A stretch of DNA of 64,000 nt from Setoptus koraiensis (Eukaryota; Arthropoda): assembly GCA_048013815.1 (NCBI GenBank), contig CM106585.1, positions 2,170,001 to 2,234,000 on the forward strand, in the 5' to 3' direction. Shown here in pieces: positions 26,801 through 38,852 of this stretch; within the stretch, counting starts at the first letter, position 1, and every line of letters starts with the position of its first letter. The notes under the pieces were generated by a model. It did no database searches and had not been told where the DNA came from. It saw nothing but the letters and a program-made list of their open reading frames with translations. The position numbers and the translations under genes were made by a program.

Positions 26801-29800
26801 CTGGCAATATTACACCAGTGATGCTTGTTAGTGAAAAACATGCCATTTATTGTTAGAAATGGGCCTAGCCGCACCTCTAGAATGCCTATAGAATATCTAT
26901 ACAACTTGGCAATTGTAGCCATCGTTGGCAATGGTTGTGTATGGGCAAATGCAAAACAGCCAGTTGCTTATGGCGAACAATTGAATGGCAACGAAATAAG
27001 AAAAAAACTCAGACGATATCAGTCCGACCAGTAACAAGTGAATTGAGCACAATTACACTGAGGTGATGGGTCGTTGTTTTGGCAAGACACACCCCCAATT
27101 ATAATTGATGATTTGCAACAATGGCAAGTGTGAAATGAATTTATATCATCGTGGGGTGGAAATTCTCTCTGCACTTGCTTGTGCTGCTGACCATCACGGA
27201 ATTGGCCTCTCGATGAGCACAATTGCAATTCCTTGGAATTTGCCCATTCGAGCGCCACAGAATCGTCTGACAGAATCGATTAGAATTGGAATGAGGTCGC
27301 TCGAATGGCACAATTCCAATGGCTCATTGGCGGGCACTCGCACAACAGCACGTGCAACAGCATATAAACTGTTTTCATAAATTACAAACAGTTTATACGT
27401 GCACGGACTTGTAGTTTCAATTTGGGTTTTGTAGCTCGTACCCACACACAAACCGGAGATGAGTGCAGATATTGCGAATTGTTGATGCGAATTGTAGTGC
27501 GCTGCAGTGATAGCATAAATAAATCGATTGAATTGGGCACGTTGTACGGGCGATACACAAAACTGTTCCAACAAACAGCAGAGAACCCGTTAGAAAGAAC
27601 TCACCAGCCACTGCCGGTGAAAACTGGTTCGCCACCAGCGGGCGTGTCCGGCGGCTATTTATATCTGTGCCAATTGGAATTGTTTCGAACGCGCGCGTTT
27701 CGTCTCGCGCGTTCGAATCAAGGTCGCTGACCGCACCTGTCGAACTGGCAGTGGGCGTTACTCACCCGGAACTGAGAGCTGAGAACGAACTCTTTGGGTT
27801 GTTTCTGTTCCTTTCGAATTGATGCTGTTCGATGGGATCAGCGAGCATCAGATGTTAATTAGCAAACAATGGAAATATTTGTACCACAACAACAACAACA
27901 ACAACAACAAATGGCGCTCAGCTGGTGCATTCTCGTCACTAGAGCGCCAACCAACAATCTGTCATACAAACAAACTTGTCACATCGCACGTCTGTTGTGA
28001 CAAACTCGAACTACACAATTCAATACGCTGACACTGTTATCTAGCTTATATCTAACCTTGAATCCATTGCAATTTTGTCATTGTCGCCCGCTCCAACTCA
28101 ATCAAACGACAACAACAAACGACAACAACATCAACAACAACATTACGACATGCGACACTTTCGCCACACATCGGCCGCAAATTGACCCATTGTTGCCGTA
28201 ATGCACCATGCGAATAAAGTAGACCCGGACGCCCCCCAAAACGCAGCCCCGTGGGCGGACTAATGAGCCCGAGTGAGTCGCCTGTGCCGCAAAGTGTCAC
28301 GCCCACGCCCTCTACCAGCACCGTCGGCAGTAACCACGGAAACACAGGAAATGGTGCCACAAACAACAACAGCTCATTGAATGACAGCAACAACAACAAC
28401 AACCAATCAGGCAACAACAACAACACTAATGCCGGCAACAACAACACTGGCTACAATCATCAACAGCTCACCATGATGGCCGAACAATTGGCTGCCAGCG
28501 GGGCCTCGCTGGCCAACAGATCGCCGCTGGGTTCGCCGTCGTCGTTGAGCGGATTGAGCGGTACCCCAATTGGGTATCATCAGTTTGGCGGTCAGTTGGG
28601 CGTTCGTAAGGCCGGCAACAGCCAATCGCTGATGAAGGCGCAACAGCAGCAACAACAGGCAACAACTGTCAACAACAATGACACCAACAACCAACAGGCA
28701 TCCACCATATTTTTGCCGCATCACAACACCACCAGCAACAGCAACAATCACACTGCTAATCAGCGACAAAGTCCGGCAGACTTTTTGTCGTCGGCCCTGG
28801 CAGCGGCTGCGGCCGCCGTTGCTGCCGCCTCGGCCAACAACAACAACAACAACAAAAACAACAACCAGGCAATTAATTCAAATTCTAATTGTAATAATAG
28901 GATCAACAACAATAGTTTTTCTTCAAAGAAAAAATCGCCCTCCTCTTCTACGTTGCTTGATGGAGGCTCTGGCGGCGAAAACAACAACTCGCAGGACAAC
29001 AATAATTTAATTAGTCAACAATCAGGAGCAACGTCGCCACAGGCAACAACGCCAACCTCGCAACAGCAACAATCGGCAACAGCAACAACAACCACACCGG
29101 CAACCACAACAACAACAACAACTGGTTCAGTTAATCAACAATTGTTGACATCATCATCAGCTGCCATATCGCCCAACACAAACTCATCTGCCGCTTGCTC
29201 TATAGACGGCCAACATAGATCACCTTCGCCCTCTGGCGGCAAGGTGCACTATCAGCAGCAGCAGCAGTTCTATAATGAAAACAAGCAACAAAATAGCAGG
29301 CAAAATCTCACTACTAACATGGCGTCACAAAAGTCGTCATCGCGACACCATCATCAATATCATCACCAATTAACAAACCATTCTTCATCGTCGCCTGGCG
29401 CCTCAATAATCGCAAACAACAACTCTATTTTAGGCGCTGCTAGTCCCAGCGACAATCTCAACAACCTGGGTATGTTTGCCTGCACGCAGCCAATTAATCC
29501 AATCCGTAATTCAATTAATCAATTCACCTGTCATTAAATCATTAATTAAATCATTTGTAATCACACACTCGTTTGACAACAACAGAGGCAAGCAAGGAAA
29601 TGCAGGCCCTTCGGCATCTCAGACAATCGTTGCTTGCCGCCAACCGGACACCCATAGTCCCGTCGGGTATGGATACAGCGGGTGCGGATAATACCGCGGT
29701 GGGTAGCGCCGGCGCAAGTGGGTACGCGGCGCAGGCCATGGCAGCGTTTCCGTTTTTGCAACACTTTGCCGCTCTGGTGGCCAGTCAACAGCAACAACAA

Positions 29801-32800
29801 CAACAACAACATCAGCACAACCAACAACAACAATTGATGGCGGCCGCAGCCAGCGCCTTTGGCTTCAGTCCGGCTAGGTGAGTGTCACTGACAGCAACTG
29901 TCAGATTGAATCATATTGACAGTGCCCATATAAATGGTCGATGTTGTGCTATAGTGAATGATGTCTCATATCGACGATATCGACTTGGACGACGTCGGGG
30001 GCGATTTATTTCATTGCTGTCGCATGACAATTGCGACCATTACCAACTATTGTGTGTGTGTGTGTATGCAAATATAATTTAGTTTAAGTGATTTGCGCAT
30101 TGTTTGTCGTTCGTTATTACGCAATGCAACAAACAATAGTCCGTCAGTTGGTTAAGTGTGTGTGTGAGTATGAGCGCGTTCCAATTACCGCGCCACGTAC
30201 GCGGCAAATATAATGGCCGAGTAAGTGTGACAAACACGCGATTCTAGGTGCCGCTAACAGTCGACGACTATTATGTTTTCTTCAATTTGCGGGCCGGATT
30301 TTGACGGCGGAGTTGCGGTCGGTTGTGGTGCCGCGTCGAGTGAGTGGGTCACTAGCGAAATCACAAGCAAAACTAACTCTGAACGAGGCTGCACGATGTG
30401 AATTGCTGTATGGGTCTTATATCAACAGTGCCATACAGTCAGTTTGCCAGTTGGCCCCAGCCCCAGCCCCAGCAACCACAAACAATGGGCAAACAATGCT
30501 CCCCGTTCGCAATGCAAATCTATTGTGAGTTGAAGTTGAGCAATAGAATAATTTGCATAATAAATGTTATTAAATAATAACTTTAATGTGTGTGTGTGTG
30601 TGTCATCATACTATTAAATGATGACGACTAACTTGTATTTGATGTGTAACGCAATAGTTTACGAGTTAGTTTGCGCACTCTTTTGGGGCCCCGTTGGCCC
30701 AACAAGAGTGAGACAAGCTGGCCACTGACCATTGTAACTGGCTTGTGTTCATTGTTTGGTTGTTGGTGGCTCTTTCACTTTGCGAGGGATCGCATCAAAT
30801 TTTGATTCAAGTTTGATTTTAATTACAGTTTGTTTGTGCATGCGGGGGCCCCTTTCGAGATACCTTCGCCAGCAGCGACTTGAGCAAGGTTAAATATTGG
30901 ATATTAAATATTATTTCTCCTCTATATTTTTATATATAACCATATTTATATATTCTATATATATTTATATATAGCCATAACTAGTGCGTGCCAATATGCC
31001 ATATTTCTTCTGTATTGTATTTCCAGAAACTTGCTTAAATTTAGGCAAGTTTGCTGGCCCAAAACTAGTTGGCAAGTGGGCCCCGCGTTTGTGTGTGTGT
31101 GTGTGTTAATTTGAAACCTTGAATGATGCTGGCCTTCGTTAATGAGCCAATACTAACATGTATTGCTTTCATTAACCTTTATTAGATTAATTCCAGATAA
31201 TGTCGCCAGGCGACATGAGCTTACAGTTTACAGTGTGTATAAGCAGCCAACTTATAGCACACCCACGCATGAGGTTAGCTTGTCACCCACGTGGGTTGTA
31301 AATGGGGGCGAATTGGTTGAATGTTGGCCCCACGCACGCACCATTGGCAGCACTGGTGCAGACGGGGGCGCATTAAAAGATAAATAGTAGTATGTCACTT
31401 TGGTTTGGTATTGCATTACATAACAGTTGACAGAGTGATTGAATCGACTACACAACACATGACAACGAGACAGGGGAGAGGACGGGGGAGAGCAAACCTC
31501 CCACACACTTGGCCAACTTTAAGCTCTAATTATGTCGGCCAATGACATTTTGGCACAATTGACGAATTGTCTCTGTTGTCGCTGAGTGGAGAATCGTTGA
31601 GGCGCACACTTTGGCCAGTTTAGTGGTGTGGTCGTCGAACACACGACCGGCCAAACCGGCCAAACAAGTGAGTGAATGGGCATTAACAGAGATGTAACTC
31701 TTGCATACCGCACACGCGAGCCAAAGCGTAAGATTAAATCACAAACAGGAGTCGCCTCTTGATTGATTGCATGCACTCAGTGTGCCACTATGCAAATGAG
31801 CTCGGCATACACACACACACAATGACACAAATATATATTTATACATATCCGCGCAATATCCATATAAATCCATTTTAACCTATATATCAATTGTCAGTGG
31901 CGAGTGACGTTTGCAATCAATTGAGTCTCTCCACGCGCTCAGGCTCCCCGGAGAACGAATCGCATTTGGGAGTGTGCTAAAAAGCATGTGCAAATGGCAT
32001 ATTGATTGATTATATGCGTATGGTTATAGGTTATAATGGCCTACGCGGTCTATGCGTCGTGCTCACGTGTATATTTACCTCATTGCCGCATTGCCGCATT
32101 GTCCGCCGTTGCCGTGTCATTGGCGTCGCCAGCGGCAGCATCACTAATTAGGGCTCACTTACTCTAATTAAGCAGCATCTTGTTAGCGGCTGTTATCATT
32201 ATTGTTATCGTCACATGATGCGATGTCTTGTCAATGTCACACTGAGCAACAACATTATTGTGTGTGTGCGCCTCGCGAGAAATTTGCATTTTTTGTTTGC
32301 CCGATTGGCCCCAACTGGCCCCAACTGGCCCCCACCGGCCTCAGATGGCCCCAACTGGCCTCAGATGGCTCGTTCGGGCGAGCATTCACACACACGTAGG
32401 GTGGCAAAACAATTGTGCTGCTGCTTTGTTGTAAACACTTCCCCCCCCCCCCAAAATTGCAACACCAAACGTCGCCAGCGATGGCGACAATGCGACACAA
32501 GCGCCAACGAGAGAAATAATGAAATAATTGCCAGATAGTCACTGACAGACAGATTGTGTGTGTGTAGTAGTGACAATTGAAATGTTGATTAAGACACACA
32601 CACACACCAATGATGGATCGATCCATCACCGGCCCATCCGATCCGATCTGATCCGATCAGATGAGAGCGACAGCAGTGCCAACTATTGGCCAGATGATGA
32701 TAATAACAACATGACAATAACAACAGCGACGACCACCGATGACCATCACATCTAATGTGCAACTGCCATTGATCGATTGGCCGCTACAATGGACTGTTTG

Positions 32801-35800
32801 CTGACCCCTGTTGTTGTTGTTGTTTGTCGCTCGCTTAACTGTCACAAAAGTGACTCAAAGTCGACTTGTTTCGAAGCGACTCAATTGGGCCCACAGCGCA
32901 GCCGACTAATGCGTAATGATGCGCAATAATTTTGCATTCGGGCAAGTTCACTCACTTGCACAAATGCAAATGATGGCCAGCACTGTGCGAGCATTATGTG
33001 ACACACATTATGTGTATATATATCGTATGTATATATATCGTATGTGTATATATCGTGTGTGTGTATATGAGCATATGTCACCAGAAAAATGCAAGGTGCC
33101 CCCGTGAGCAATATGACAATTATCGCCAGCGCCGCGTTCAATTCTCGGTGCCGCTTCGTGTTCGTATTCCAACAGAATGATGGACGCCGTCGGCATGCGA
33201 CAATTCGCGCAAAAGTCGCCCGCGACAGCGGCCCAAATCCAGCAGCAATCTTCTTATAAGCTCACCTAGTGACGCCTCATTCGTTGCCTGCCGTAAGTCG
33301 CGTCGCTTCGATTTGATTCGGTTGCTTCGGCGCGGCTCGGTGCGGCTCGGCGCAGCGCGGTTCGGCGCGGTCCGGATTGGATGATCGATCGATCGATTAC
33401 TATTTAATTATTTAACAAGTCTCACTCCTTCTTATTGTGTTTTCCGTTTTGTTCCGTTTCGTTTCGTTCCGTTTTATTCCATTCGATTTCATTTCGTTTC
33501 GTCTCAACTGGGCCGCCAATTTGAATACTCCCAGACACGACGTCTGCGAGCGAGCCAAAAGAATTGGCCAAAGAGGGCGCCCAAGAATCAAGTTTGTCGT
33601 CTGTGCCAGTTGGCGACGCACGAGCGCCAACAAACGGCACAAAGAGACGCCATAATGAAGTGTCACAACTGCTGCTCCGGCTGCGGCACAACAACTTAAA
33701 AAACTACTTCCCCTTTTAGCAATATCCATATTCCTGCACACACTTCATTTGTCTCGTCACCGTCGTCGGCACGATGGTCGGCACAAATGCAGCCGCTGTG
33801 CATAATAAACGCACATGAGTACGTGCAAAAGAAGTGGAGCAACATTTGTGATGCAACTTGGCTGAGCAAGCGCCTAGCGACCAATGCGCAAACAATTGTT
33901 GCTAGCACATTTATTACACGCACACGCACACACCATTGGCCAGCACACGATCGTGCTTTTATAATCAGCTCAAAAGTGCTGATAAATTGCTCATTACACG
34001 TGACGCAATGCAAACCGTTAGTCTGAGTGTGTGTGTGTGCAAACTTTGGTCACACCAAATAAAAGTTTGCACGTGCCACGCACAAGCGACACCATGAATG
34101 ACGCCACACCATTTTTAAATGCTCGAGATTGCGTCATCGTTGCATCTTTGACCGCGGGTTGCGTCGTACCGCGTTGTACCGCGCCGCGCCGCACCGCAAC
34201 CGCTTGGCATTGTGTCGCGACTCACAAATCAACCGTCGATGTTGAATAAAAGCGCCGGGGCCCCAAGTAGAATAGATAGAGCGTGTGGTGCTGGCGAGAC
34301 TTTTGTCGCTCGCAAGCTCTGTCAGTGCCACTGCAATCGATAGAGAGAGAGAGAGAGAAACGGATCATTTGCACCATTTCTAATGGGGCCCGAAATGAAT
34401 GCAAAAGAATTTATTTCGCGCGCGTTCTGTATTCGTCTATATGTTTTGAGTAAATTATGAGTTGTCTGAATGAATTGTTCGTTCGCTTATCAGAGCCAAC
34501 AGCGGCGGTCAGGGAAAACCGCGACGAGATGAGATGGGTGCCGTTTCGTCACCGTTGCTAGTGATTCGAGTTGTGAGTTTTTAGAGCAAAAGTTTTTCGC
34601 TGCTACGATTACGTTTGCAGCCAACAAACTCAACGTTATCACCCGTGCAGCACCCATAACTATTCACTACTAATGAATGCAATCTATCATGCAATAATGT
34701 GGCCATGATTGATGATTCGTCTCGTCTCTTATAACGGCACTCTCAGGCAAACAAGTGCGAATATACAATGCATCTCTGGCTAGCTCACTGGCTGGCTCTT
34801 ACGCGCCAGATAGATAGATATGGATATGAGCCAGCCGATAAAAAAGGTTTTGTTTTGGCGCTCAAATGATGAGTTAGGGCGCTCAAATGATGAGTTGGGG
34901 CGCTCAAATGATGAGTTGGGCCGAGAGGAAGCGCCAATTGCAAACAATAATAAAAGATAACAGAAGAACAGTTTTCTTTCTTAACAGTTAAATCTCTTTT
35001 TATCTTATTTTTTGTTGCTCTAACTTTGTTTTTGGGCGCCAACTAAATATTGGTATTAGTGCTAAATGTGTTAGTGTAACGTATCAAACGTGAGAGAGCC
35101 CCTCTCCTATCGAGCAGCAAAAGTATTAACTTTTCATTCGTGACTAATGAGCAAACAATGATAATGACTTTGGGCCCTTTATCATTATGTGTGCTCTTGG
35201 TGTGTCGGGTGTTTCAGTTTAGGTGGAGCTAGTGTCTATCATTAGTTAGCTTTCGCACAAATCGATAGAATATGATACAGTGGTGCGTATAAAAAGAGCA
35301 AAAGTGCGAATGCAGTGGAAAGAGAGTGGAATTAAAGTGAAACAACCACCAATAAGGTGATACGGCGCAATAAGTAACTTCATTTGAATAGTTTTTAGCG
35401 TTAGTTGGGGCTTTTGTTTGTGCCAATTGAAGCAAATAATTAACTTTTATTTAGATAAATGATGCTGGCAAAAGTGGTAAAGACGGCACAAGATTGTGGC
35501 GCCAACAATACAAATAATGCATCGCCAATGAAATTATACCATACAATATGATGCGATGCGATGCGATGCGATATCATATTATAAGATATGACGCGATGCG
35601 ATATGATATGGTGAGATATGATGCGATGTGATATGATTAATCATAGTCGCGAACGCGCCGTGGCCTACCGATTGCTTTTGCGCGACGTTGTGGGGTCCCG
35701 GCGCGCTTAGGTAGAGTTACGTAATGAGTGCAGTTTGAATTAAACTCTTTCCTTTGGCTCGCTTGTTTTTGGTTTCAGTTTTCTCTTTCTTTTTGCTTTT

Positions 35801-38800
35801 TATCCCTGCCACCAGCAAGTTACCATCAATCATGAGACTTTGGCTGATGACTTGCGCTGCCAGTGTCATTAATTCTTCTATCTATCTCATTTGTAGCGTC
35901 GTTGGCGATGTGTCACTGCACTGATAATGCTGCACGTTTTCAATTATGGTGCCAACTAACGTTCACTAATCTTATTTCGTTATTGTGTTTGTGTATCTAG
36001 TGTGTGTGTGTGTGTCGTTTTTGTTCGTCATGTAACTGTTTCCTTATCGTCCACGAATATCACCGACAGATATGCAAATTAATCTCTGCCGTTCGTGTCT
36101 GTCTGTGCCGCATCCAATCTATCAATATTGGCGATGAAAAGGGCCCAACTTTTTGCTGCCTTTTCTCGCTGTTGCTGTTGTTGTTGTTAAATATCAAATA
36201 TTAAATTAAATATTTCAAATCTCGAATCTTTAATCTCTTTCTGTGCCACTCAACTGGCAGCGGCAGCAGCAGCAAGTGTGTTCGCTCTTGTTATATCAAA
36301 AAATTTGTGGCTCACAAATCCGTTCGTTCACGACAGAATGAGACACACAAACCAAAAAACAAAATGCCAGCCCGAAAGCTGTCAGACAATCAATGTGACA
36401 AGGCATGATTGAAAATTTAATTAAAAATATTAATCAGACAGCACACAATATCGATTATAACTCTCTATGTCTGTATATTTTTTTCTATAATATCCTTATC
36501 TCAACATTGTTTGTGGCGCCAGTTTGGCTCTGATTAATTCCACTAACTCGTCTAATGCAAGCTGCAGTGCTAACATTCCAGCGCAATCATTACATCAGCC
36601 AGTGGCCCCATCGAAACATCATAGAAGTGCTGTTGGCAACCCAGACAACACCAATCAACTGAATCAGCTGAAAGGGGCCCATAGGTCCAATAATGCACCA
36701 GGCAACCTCAATAGCCAACCAGCTAACAATTTAGATCCGGCCGCTTTACTAATGGCCGCTGCCGCAACACAAAACGCCGCTGCCCAAGCTGCGGGCCAAC
36801 AACAGTTTGACGGGCGCCCGTACAACATCGGCCAAAGGAACGGTGCGGGTGCCGCCGGCCCGTTACCGGTTGACCCGTTGCAACAGGCACTGGCCTCAGT
36901 GGGCGCCAATCCCAACGCGGCCGCTTATCTGTGGTTGTTGAGCCAACAGCAGCAACAACAACAGCAACAACAACAATCACGTAACGGTCATCAGGCACTG
37001 CATGACCAGCACCAGCACCATCACCACCACCACCAACAGCAACAGCATCACCACCAACAGGACACTGCGGCGCATCACTCTCCTTCGTTGAATTTGTCCC
37101 AATTGATTCAACAGCATCAGCACCTACAACAAATCAAGTCACAAATACCCAATCAGTCGGCCATGGGCAATATGCTCGGCGATCAGGGTATCAGTTTGGG
37201 CGCAATGCAACAGGCCATGGCTGCTGCTGCGGCGGCGACCGTCGCAGCTGCCGCAGCCGCCTCAGCTAACACGGGTTCGGGTAAAGGTGTGTCCGGCGGT
37301 GGCGAGCTTGTTGGCAGTAGCACCGGTTCGCTACAACAACAGCAACAACACCAGCAACAACAACAACAACACAATGATCTCTTGTTGATCAATGATCAAC
37401 AACAATTAAGTGATGACAATGATGCCCATCATCGGAACAGAAGTCACATGAGTAGTCGCAGTAGCGATGGCTCAAGACAGGGCAGTTTATTGGACGAATT
37501 GTACTCGTCGTCAAGTATAACTAGCAACGACGATGACGACGACGACGACGACTACAACCCGAAAAGGCGTACCTCGGGCGCCGGCTCCCGTAACAAAAAC
37601 CCCAGCAGACGGCGTTCTAGACCTAGTCAGGTGAGCGGAAGTTGCGCAACCAGCCAACGTTCTAATGATGACTGTGGCCATCAGCAGCAGCAGCAGCAAC
37701 AACAGCAACCGAACAATTCATCATCAACAACGACAACAACAACGACAACAACAATTAGCACTAGTAGTAATAGGATGCCAAAGAAACAACAAAAACTTTC
37801 AAATTCATCCAGAGTGAATGCCCTGTCGAACAACGATGGCGACGGTCACACCACCAACGATGTTTTGGCCAAGCGAATAAACAATAGCAGCGAGCACAAA
37901 TCCCAATCAAATAGAGACGACGATGATCACGATGTTGCTCGCAGTGACGCCTTAGACCTCTGCGGACAGCCATATGCCAACAATAAGACAACAACGGGTA
38001 GCCGCAGTTTTAAACGCTGCCGAAGAGAGGTATTGGGTAGCGATAATGAAAGCGACGACAACGATGTGGCCAACGATGACGATTATGCCGACAGTGATCG
38101 TACCCAGGAGAGGGGCATTTCGCCCGCTTGCTCAATGGGTTCGTCGTCGTCGTCGTCGTCGTTGTCGAACGTACTGTTGACAACAGACAAGACAAGTAGC
38201 AAACGTTCCGCAACAACCTCGGACATGCCCAAAAAGAGGCCCCGGCGAGTTTCAAATAATGGCGCCAAAAGCGACCAAGGTAGGTAAATGTTGGCTATTA
38301 CGTAAGAGCTGTCCGATGATATATGTCATATCGTATGATTTTTGTGTTCATTTTGAAGCGACGGTCACCCGCTGCTACTGGCTTCTGCTGGCATTATAGT
38401 GGCGAGTTGGCTCTATATTGAATTTGGCCGCAATTACAATGGCAATCTCACAACGCCAACAAAGTAATAACTATATCAAGTCTCATTATCATCAACTCTC
38501 ATTCTCTCATTTGCCACAACAATAATGACGCAACAACAACAGCCGCGCCAATTGAAGTGACGCAAGCGACACAAAATGACCAATCAAATCAGTTGCAACT
38601 CTTGATCAGGCAAACGCTGAACCAATTTCAATTGAAGGCCGCCACGTCAGGCGGCACCAATCAGAATCCCGAAGACATTGGGGCCTTTCTAAAGAATCTC
38701 GAGAGCCTGTTGGAGGTGGCGCCAACGAAAGATGTGGCCCACATAAGAGGTAACTATGACACCAAAACTATTGCTTCGCTATGTCTGTTGGTTCATTATC

Positions 38801-38818
38801 AATTTTCCATTTCCATCA

Positions 38819-38852
<34 letters not shown>

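Larger units (their letters stand above)
11390..28219 (+). other. dac: dac intron 1 (16.8 kb), no coding exon seen
   Basis: This intron separates the two halves of the DACH domain. It contains no coding segment I can support. It holds many tandem repeats, several strong hairpins, a 2.7-kb A/C tract, and a 500-base assembly gap (all listed separately). Because of the gap the true length is unknown. Large introns like this in developmental regulators often hold enhancers, which is inference here. Confidence 0.85.
29878..36522 (+). other. dac: dac intron 3 (6.6 kb), repeat-rich, no exon seen
   Basis: No supportable coding exon. It contains GT tracts (30050-30064, 30588-30604, 31088-31106), a poly-C run near 32442, GATC-rich stretches, a GGCCCCAACT decamer array near 32308-32370, and the tandem repeats listed separately. 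Confidence 0.8.

Noticed and set aside
26825..27380. Two plus-strand frames of 69 and 91 codons in dac intron 1
   Set aside because: Ordinary length for this composition, no recognisable motif, no splice sites linking them to dac in frame.
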